DNA of 64,000 bases from Vitis vinifera. Lineage: Eukaryota > Streptophyta > Magnoliopsida > Vitales > Vitaceae. Shown in pieces: positions 56,766 to 64,000 of the stretch. Made by a program: the position numbers and the translations under genes. Location: NCBI RefSeq assembly GCF_030704535.1, contig NC_081816.1, forward strand, positions 17,263,001 through 17,327,000. The letters run 5' to 3'. The notes below the pieces were generated by a model that did not search any database, was not told the DNA's origin, and was given only the letters and a program-made list of their open reading frames with translations. Numbering within the stretch: the stretch's first letter is position 1; each line of letters opens with the position of its first letter.

Positions 56766-57197
56766 TGAATAAGAGGGTATTTGGTAAAACTTATTACTTA
56801 TTATTTAATGACTTAAGTTGAGAACTTAAATTGTTGACTTAAAACATATTATTTAATTATTATTTTAAGTATTAAGGTTATTTGATAAAATTAACTTAAA
56901 AAATATTTTAAATTATCAAATTTACATATTTATTCTCATAAATTATAATTAGGGCAAAAAAAGTCAAGTAATAATGGAGGTCATGGAGTAGCAAAGGAGA
57001 TCGCGGAGGTAATTTAGGTAAATGGAGATTAAAAAAAAGGTAAAATAAATATTTGAACTTAAGAATAAGTTAGTTGTTATTTACTTTAAGTCATATCATT
57101 AAGTTATTTTACCAAACATACTTAATTTTCTTAATGACTTAAATTAAGTTATTAAATCACTTTTAAGTTATTAAGTTAATTTACCAAACACCCACTA
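56766..57197. mobile_element. Small terminal-inverted-repeat element (MITE-like)
   Basis: The left end GGGTATTTGGTAAAACTTA and the right end read inward GTGGGTGTTTGGTAAATTAA are similar, and ACTTAAG-rich inverted sequence continues inside. The left half recurs truncated at 22328-22590 and 46256-46520. No clean target duplication was seen, so the class (perhaps hAT-like) is open. Confidence 0.5.
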
Positions 57198-58909
57198 AAA
57201 ATGGGCCTAAAATTTTTGGATAAAAAGATCCTAAGACCAATTTTGGAGTTTATAGACTTTACAATTTCTTTGTAACATTACATTAATTTGTTATAAATTT
57301 AAAACCTTCTGTAACTTTATAATCCATTGTTACTTATAATATTTTAACTTATAAAGTAAATATCTATGATTAATTCACTTATTTATTTGTTGTCAAGGTT
57401 TGAAATGTCAATAAATACAGATATATCGAATACTTAGATTTTACGAATATATCGAAAATATTAGTAAAATAATGATGGATATTTTGAAAAAAATATTGAT
57501 GGAGCAAAAATTATTAAAAATTCATTAAAATGCTTAGAAAATCTTTTAAAAAATAATAAAATAAGCAAAAACACACGTATTAAAGTTATTTTATAAGTGT
57601 AATTGACGTATATAAAATCAAAGATAATGTTTATCAATTCTGTAAGAAAATATTAACTTAAATTCCTTTAAAAATATTTGTATTCATTTATTTTAAAAAT
57701 TAAAAACTACTTTTATTAAAACATGTTTTATTACATTTTAAATAAAAAATTAAATCAATTTACATAAAATATTTTATTTGAGATTTAATTTCTAAAATTT
57801 TGTTACAAATTTGTGGTGACAATTTCTTTGCTATTAACATTAATTTATTTAAATAACTAAAATAATTAAAAATGATATTAGTAATTTATTTTATTAAATT
57901 TATTTTAATTTATCAAATTTTAGAACTTCATTAGTTTTTTTATATTTTAGCAATTTTTGAATAAATTTATATTTTTAATATTTTGAAATAAAAACATTTA
58001 AAATTAAATAAAATTAGAAGGATAAAAACAAAAAAATTAAAGTGAAGTGATAATAATTTTTTAAAATAGGATTAATGAGACAAATACGAAATATAATTAA
58101 AAATAAAAGGATAATATAAAATAAAAGGCTGATATAAATTTAAAATTAAAGATAAATTGGAAAAAATAATTGAAAAAACATCAATACATTGTTTTTTTTA
58201 AAATAAATAAATAAATAAATAGGCCTTTGAAAAATTTGGCAATTTTTTTTTAAAAACACCGATTTTTTGGTGATTTTTTGCTGTGTTGTTCCCCACTTAC
58301 ATGTGCTCTCCAGTTGTGATATTTTTGGTCAAAATTTGGGAATTCATTGAAATATGCCAAAATCGCCCATTATTGGGTGACTTTTTGTCCGACCAATTAT
58401 CGGTGGCCAATTTCGTTTGGGCCAACATTGATAACTGGTTTTTTTTCGAAATTTTTAAACCCTGTTTGTTATGAAATCTTCATATTTTAAAGCTAATTGT
58501 CTCTTCTCAATAATCCAGGTGAGGACATGTCATATGAGACCTTTGTGGGATCTTTTTATCCCTAGTATACAGTCCAAATAACTTTGTTAATTGCAATTAT
58601 ATTTAAACAAATTATAATTTCACCAATGAATAATAGATATATTAGTGAGTTCCCTAATTACATGTTAATCATTCTATTAACAAATATTCCTTATAACTTT
58701 ATTGGGTTGGACCAAGATGATTATCATTACCAAACCTTGCAAGCATGTCACCTCTTATAATTAGACCTTCGAGAAACAATTTAGAAATTCCTAATACACA
58801 ACATATTATATAAATATATAAACCTTGTAAAAATTCTTTCTAAATTGACTGGTTAGTATTTCAATCCAATTTATAAGTGACACAATCTTGAATATGCCCT
58901 CCCACTAAT

Positions 58910-58940
<31 letters not shown>

Positions 58941-59369
58941 ATATGTCTAAAACTTCAAAATGAAAGCCCAAAATGTCTATATTTAGTTTGCTATTAAACA
59001 TTAATAATTGAAAATATGAAAGTTATATAAATTCAAATATAAAACTCAATAACATTGACCCTTAATTCAAAGAATTTTATGTAATATTAAAAAAAAAAAA
59101 TCAATCCTAACATGACTAGAAGAGATCCGAGAGTTGTTCAGCAATTGTCTAGTTCTGTGATTATTATCATACAATCACCTGTGAAGTTTATTAAAAGTCT
59201 CCACTTTAGTGATTGAGATTCATTACTCTATTAGATACATTAGTACAAGTCATGACAACTTTTAATAAATATATTGTCTATGAGAAGTTTATAGGTTGTG
59301 AACATATTTTAAGATTATAAGGAAATCAAAAATCATATCTTATAATTAGTAATCTTATTTTTATACAAT
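57198..59369. other. AT-rich intergenic DNA
   Basis: No supported gene. A (CA)n/(TA)n microsatellite lies at about 58912-58941. Around 57400-57500 there are ATATCGA-type phrases also found near 55800. The 63-codon frame at 58283-58474 has no domain. Confidence 0.5.
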
Positions 59370-60530
59370 ATAAATATAAGGGAAAATATCATCAATTGTG
59401 ACATATATACTTTGTAATCATGAAATGCATAAAAAAATTATTGTCTATTGCATAAGGGTATACAATTCTTTCACATAAATAAGAACATTCAAGAAAAATG
59501 ATTTAATATGCCCTTACACTCCGGCCTTGCAACTTACATAATGCTTGCTCAATCTCTCCGAACCTAGCTTCCTTTATAATTATGTTAGCAAATAAATGAC
59601 AAAATAATGTGACCCAAAGAGTTTGCTCAAGGTTAATTTTCTACAAAATTAAACTAGTAGTTGACTACATTTTTTATTTTTGAAAAAAAAAATAGCAAGA
59701 ATTTAATCAATTTATTTTCAAAATAATCTCTAATTTGGAAAAGTGCCCTTCACTTTTTAAAATAAAAAAAATACAATCTTTTTTAATAGAAGTATTATTC
59801 ATGGAACTTTTTACATTCATTCACATTAATACACATTTTTCAAAAATTAGGACATTTTTATTCATTTAAAATTTTAATTACAACTTTAAACCAATAGAGA
59901 TTAGTTTTACAAAGTTTGGCCTAAACATGGGAAAAGTGTAACCTATTCTATCTCTTTCTCGAGGGAATATAAATAATATTTTTAGTGCTTGTTGTATGTT
60001 AAAATTAAAGAATGTAGAACCACTCACCTTTTGCATAAACCTTCAACCTAGACTTTGATATGATACTTGGTATCTCTTATGTGGTCCTATTGCATTATAC
60101 TTTAATCTTATTGCTTTCTACTTTGGTTTTATTATCTTATGTCTTGGTCCCATTTATTTATAATATGATTTCATATATCTGTACCTTTATCCAACAATTT
60201 TATTAAACACTTTAAATGATCTAGATTTGAATTTTACTAGGCATTGATTTAGTAATATAGAATTTTCTAAAATTCTTACTTTTTTCTAGTATGAATTATC
60301 TTTTTATATGGTATTAACTTTATTAGTGTATTACAATGGGTTGACAATTTTGTTCCTAAGATTAATAATTTGAGGCTACTTTTCTACAATGAGTCTTATA
60401 CTAACATAGTCAAGTTGAAAACACAAAATTTGAAGCTTAGGCATAAACACATTTTGAGTTTGAAATTAAAAACGATAAAATGGTGTTATGATATGAGTAA
60501 TTTAGTTGTAACTTAAATGGCTAGGTAGTT
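59370..60530 (+). repeat. UGT-d upstream block shared with UGT-b flank
   Basis: It aligns with 17530-18660, including a copy of the ACTTTAAACCAATAGAGATTAG box at about 59882 that lies far from any gene. Confidence 0.7.
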
Positions 60531-60574
60531 TCTCAAAAAAATTTTCCCAATGATCAATACTTGTATTAATTTAA

Positions 60575-62092
60575 TGAAATAACAAATATAGGTAATTTAG
60601 AATTGTACCTTGCGATTAGGCTGATAAATTTGAACTCCACCAAAAGGATCTTAGAATTCCAAATCCTCTAAAGCACCATGAATCTTTCTCTAACGTTCTC
60701 CAAAAAATGATGAACTCAAAACGAGTGGGCGTTTATCATTTTTTTTTTTTGGGTTTTTTTTTATCACACAACTTAATATATTGAAAACTTGTATTCTCAT
60801 CCCATCATGCGAAAAACATTGAGAAAAAAAAACTTTTTAATACTACGAAGAAAAAAAATAACTGACTTATTTTGAATTTTGAAAAACATGGGAGAGAATA
60901 TCTCTCCCCATGATCCCCACTTAAAAAGTGTTTCTTAGGGAATACAAGTAAGTGTGTTCTTCACCACATTGTATCAAAAAATATTTTAAATAATCAAATT
61001 ATAAAATAAATTAATCAAATCAAGATTGTGTGAAATTAATTTAGAATTCAAAATTCCAAACTAATAAAATCAACCCAACATAAAAAAATGTTCATATAAT
61101 TTTAATGGAGCCGTTGAGAGGAACTATAGACATTATAATTTTAAGCTCCAATAATTTTGACAATTAATTAACAACTTAATTAAAAAATCAAAATTATTAA
61201 TTCCAAAATTACTCCACTAAAAATTTGGAAATGCACTCTTTAAATTATAAAATTAAATATATTCAAAGGATTTGAATTGCCCATTGATATAGTCACTACA
61301 TATGAGTCAATCCTCCATAAACGGTTCATAATTAAAGCTAGGTTTTTCCGTTAACCTCTTTAATTATATCTTTTTCCTTAAGTGCCATTGGTTCTCTAAT
61401 GAATAATATATTTATGGTCTAATCATAAATAGAGCGCTCTTATCATTCAAGGCCCGAACCAATACTTATGGGAACCGTCCATCTGACTTCTTAACGAAGG
61501 AATGGATTTCATCTTGTATATTAATATTCCCGGCTATTTATTTTATTATACTTCCAATACACCAAGAATTTGACACTATGTATTTGTGTCATTACCCAAT
61601 ATGTCAAAAAATACAATACAATAAATAGGAGTCTATTAATCACTCAGAATTAAGATCAATGCATATATGACCATCATTGATTAATATTGAATGCTCTATA
61701 TTATAACGGAATTTATTAGAGATTCCGTGTTCCAGTCCTATATAATCAAATTATATAAAACGCTTTCATTCTAATAATCTCATTATTAATAATCCGGATA
61801 AGATCATTTCATTCAGAATGTAATGAACTGTGCTAGTAATTTTAAATTAAAGATCCCAACTTTAATTTTTAATTACGAACATATTAGATTATTTTACTTT
61901 AAATATTATCCTCTTGTATATAACACTTATATACAATATTTAAAGTTACAATTAAATAATCTAGGGTTTTCGATATTTATAAAGCATCTATAACATGCCT
62001 GCAACAATAATATTGAAATAATTCCTTAAAAAAATATTAATAATAAGCAAAATACAAAACATCTCATTTGTTTATGGGCACATATTCCAACA
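60575..62092 (-). mobile_element. LTR-like insertion in the UGT-d upstream region (about 1.5 kb)
   Basis: On the minus strand it begins TGTTGGAATATGTGCCCATA at 62092, an LTR-style start, and may end with ATTTCA at 60575. The right boundary is sharp, because from 62093 TTAATGTGAAAAGTGTAG matches the UGT-c promoter at about 41490. The left boundary and target duplication are uncertain (TTAA or TTAAT on both sides). No coding sequence was seen, so it could be a solo LTR. Confidence 0.55.
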
Positions 62093-62287
62093 TTAATGTG
62101 AAAAGTGTAGCCTACCTATTTGGACCCTTCCTCGAGGGGAAATGAATCATATATTTAATTGTTTGTTTTATACTAAAATGACAGAAATCTTGAAACCATC
62201 AATTGTTGCCTCGAGCTTCAATAAAGGCCAACCACAAATCATACAAAAACGACAGGTAGAAGAAAATAGACTGAACCAGCAAAGCTA

Positions 62288-62334
62288 TGACGTCAGTTCC
62301 TCGCCCGCCAAGACTATTGAAAGGTCGTTTATAA
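62288..62334 (+). promoter_or_regulatory. UGT-d core promoter: palindromic TGACGTCA and TATA box
   Basis: TGACGTCA (62288-62295), a perfect binding-site palindrome for TGA/CREB-type bZIP factors, lies 33 bp before TTTATAA (62328-62334). The other copies have TGACATCG (UGT-b and UGT-c) or TGACATCA (UGT-a) in the same aligned place. Confidence 0.6.
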
Positions 62335-62412
62335 CACGTTCAGCCTCATCCCACCACAAAGCCCTCAACACATCCAATATTTTTCTCTCTTTGCAGTAAT
62401 CGCTGGTTGGTG

Positions 62413-63843
62413 ATGAAGCAAACAGAGCTTGTCTTCATCCCATCTCCTGGGATCGGCCACCTTGCGGCCACCGTGGAGATTGCGAAGCTGCTTACTCAGC
62501 GAGACCCCCGATTCTCAATCACAATCTTCATCATCAAGTTTCCGTTTTGGTCCGATGATATTTCTATGACCTCCGACTCTGATTCCATACGTTACCTCAC
62601 ACTTCCTCCTGTAGAGGTGAGCCCCAGAGCGACAGAGCCAGCTCTCTTGATGTCTGAATTCCTCGAAGCTCAGATACCACTCCTCAGAGACGCCGTCCAG
62701 GAGCTCACACTCTCCAACTCGGTTCGGCTCGCTGGGTTTGTGGTTGATATGTTCAGCACCTCCATGATTGATGTGGCCGATGAGTTCGGGGTGCCTTCCT
62801 ATCTCTTCTACACTTCCAGCGCCGCTTTTCTTGGCTTCAAATTCCATCTTCAGTTCCTCCATGATTACGAGGACTTGGATTTCAATGAGTTCAAGGACTC
62901 GGATGCTGAGTTGGAGGTTCCGAGTTTTGCTAACTCGGTTCCAGTTAAGGTCTTCCCTTCTGTGATGTTTGACAAGGAAGGCGGTGGGACAGAGATGTTT
63001 CTGTATAACACGAGGAGATTCAGACAAGTCAAGGGTATTATGGTAAATACATTTGTTGAGCTCGAATCCCATGCTATTCAGTCATTTTCTGGCAGTACAA
63101 TACCGCCGGTGTACCCCGTTGGACCAGTACTCAACACGCAAGGGGGGTCTGTTGGGGGTCGTCAAGATGCTACTGCCGTCATGAGCTGGCTTGATGATCA
63201 GCCTCCATCGTCAGTGGTATTCCTGTGCTTTGGGAGCATGGGAGGCTTTGGTGGGGATCAGGTCAAAGAGATAGCACATGGGCTAGAACGAAGCGGGCAT
63301 CGCTTCCTGTGGTCCCTTCGCCAACCCCCACCGAAGGGTAAAATAGAATCTCCAAGCAATTATGCAAATGTGGAGGAAGTTCTACCAGAAGGGTTCTTAC
63401 ACCGGACAGCCAGGATTGGAAAGGTGATTGGATGGGCTCCACAAGTAGCTATTTTGGCCCACTCAGCGGTTGGAGGATTTGTATCTCATTGTGGATGGAA
63501 TTCTACCCTAGAAAGTATATATTATGGTGTTCCTGTAGCCACATGGCCGATGTTTGCCGAACAACAAATCAATGCGTTTCAAATGGTGAAAGATTTGGGA
63601 TTAGCTGTAGAAATTAAAATGGATTATAATAAGGATAGTAGCTATATTGTAAGTGCTCAGGAGATTGAAATTGGATTAAAGAATCTAATGAATATTGACA
63701 ATGAAGTGAGGAAGAAGAGGGAAGAAATGAAAAAGATAAGTAAAAAAGTGATGATAGAGGGTGGATCCTCACACTTTTCCTTGGGCCATTTTATTGAAGA
63801 CATGATGGTCAACATTCCATGTAAGCAACAAAGTGATATATAA
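62413..63843 (+). CDS. UGT-d, UDP-glycosyltransferase (UGT71-like)
   Basis: An intact intronless gene of 476 residues, starting MKQTELVFIP at the only ATG in a good position (no upstream ATG here, unlike UGT-b and UGT-c). Catalytic His16 lies in SPGIGH and its partner Asp112 in GFVVDMF. The PSPG box spans about 341-384, with WAPQ, HCGWNS and a closing Gln, so UDP-glucose is the likely donor. Compared with UGT-b it has five extra residues in the N-terminal domain (SPRATEPALLMSEF region, residues about 50-82) and five at the C terminus (KQQSDI end). VPVK replaces VPGK at the conserved loop where UGT-a was broken. The N-terminal differences lie where acceptor specificity is set, so substrate may differ. 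Acceptor and pathway are not deducible. Confidence 0.95.
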   Translation: MKQTELVFIPSPGIGHLAATVEIAKLLTQRDPRFSITIFIIKFPFWSDDISMTSDSDSIRYLTLPPVEVSPRATEPALLMSEFLEAQIPLLRDAVQELTLSNSVRLAGFVVDMFSTSMIDVADEFGVPSYLFYTSSAAFLGFKFHLQFLHDYEDLDFNEFKDSDAELEVPSFANSVPVKVFPSVMFDKEGGGTEMFLYNTRRFRQVKGIMVNTFVELESHAIQSFSGSTIPPVYPVGPVLNTQGGSVGGRQDATAVMSWLDDQPPSSVVFLCFGSMGGFGGDQVKEIAHGLERSGHRFLWSLRQPPPKGKIESPSNYANVEEVLPEGFLHRTARIGKVIGWAPQVAILAHSAVGGFVSHCGWNSTLESIYYGVPVATWPMFAEQQINAFQMVKDLGLAVEIKMDYNKDSSYIVSAQEIEIGLKNLMNIDNEVRKKREEMKKISKKVMIEGGSSHFSLGHFIEDMMVNIPCKQQSDI

Positions 63844-64000
63844 TGTACTGTTATTATCGAGGTGAATAAAACTATCGAGAATTGAACCTTGAATCGCTAA
63901 AACTCTATTTCTTTTATACATAATGAGTATGAGAATATGTTCAATTTGTCTGTTATTAATGTTGGATAGAGAACTATTCATTTGAGGTGGTCATTTAACC
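63844..64000. other. UGT-d 3' flank
   Basis: It resembles the UGT-b and UGT-c 3' flanks at about 21760-21890 (GAATAAAACTATYGAGAATTG, CTTATACATAATGA), with about 290 bp missing between stop and homology. The window ends here. Confidence 0.5.

Noticed and set aside
62515-63072. 185-codon minus-strand open frame opposite UGT-d
   Set aside because: It is the antisense of a conserved coding region and also appears, broken, opposite the paralogs. No domain.

Overview
This window is plant nuclear DNA: AT-rich intergenic sequence, plant-type LTR retrotransposons, CACTA and Mutator-like DNA elements, and intronless plant family-1 glycosyltransferase genes. The glycosyltransferases look like UGT71-type (group E) enzymes, and the overall style fits a woody eudicot such as grapevine (Vitis). 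The species is an inference; nothing in the window fixes it.

The host genes are a cluster of four UDP-glycosyltransferase (UGT) copies. UGT-a is on the minus strand (7253 down to 1053) and is split by a Ty1/Copia retrotransposon (1956-6720, 5-bp target duplication TTACC). UGT-b (20046-21446), UGT-c (41912-43312) and UGT-d (62413-63843) are intact on the plus strand, about 20-22 kb apart. UGT-b and UGT-c differ at only about 6 of 1401 coding bases (4 amino-acid changes) and lie in a near-identical segmental duplication (about 18.72-31.37 kb and 40.58-56.50 kb). UGT-d is an older relative. Each intact enzyme keeps the catalytic His, the partner Asp and a 44-residue PSPG box ending in Gln, as expected of glucosyltransferases using UDP-glucose. 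The acceptor is unknown. UGT-flank sequence also recurs without a gene (27-30 kb and 47.8-50.4 kb, minus orientation). This suggests that the duplicated unit was once a head-to-head UGT pair whose minus-strand member was lost.

Region by region: 0-7.3 kb, split UGT-a with young Copia-1; 7.3-17.5 kb, UGT-a upstream sequence and an AT-rich tandem array with an older Copia-2 (9457-14558) nested in it; 17.5-22 kb, UGT-b; 22.6-31.2 kb, Copia gag remnants plus a 3.26-kb TG...CA element; 31.4-38.6 kb, elements of the same family holding pieces of host genes (a nucleotide-sugar transporter of URGT type and the CCR4-NOT subunit NOT2/VIP2); 39.1-40.6 kb, a 25-bp minisatellite; 40.6-43.3 kb, UGT-c; 43.9-45.9 kb, a Mutator-like non-autonomous element filled with a 19-nt palindrome; 46-51.5 kb, second copy of the duplicated flank; 52.1-55.7 kb, a CACTA element with a decayed Ulp1-type protease gene; 56-62.1 kb, AT-rich repeats and an LTR-like insertion; 62.1-64 kb, UGT-d.

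The duplication is informative because each copy preserves the empty site of an insertion carried by the other. The 9-bp duplication of the Mutator-like element and the 5-bp duplication of the TG...CA element can therefore be read directly. I saw no CRISPR array, rRNA or credible tRNA gene, and I found no clearly new biological system. The least ordinary items are the gene-fragment-bearing TG...CA family, the palindrome-array element, and the single-base differences in a bZIP-type promoter site among the four UGT copies.
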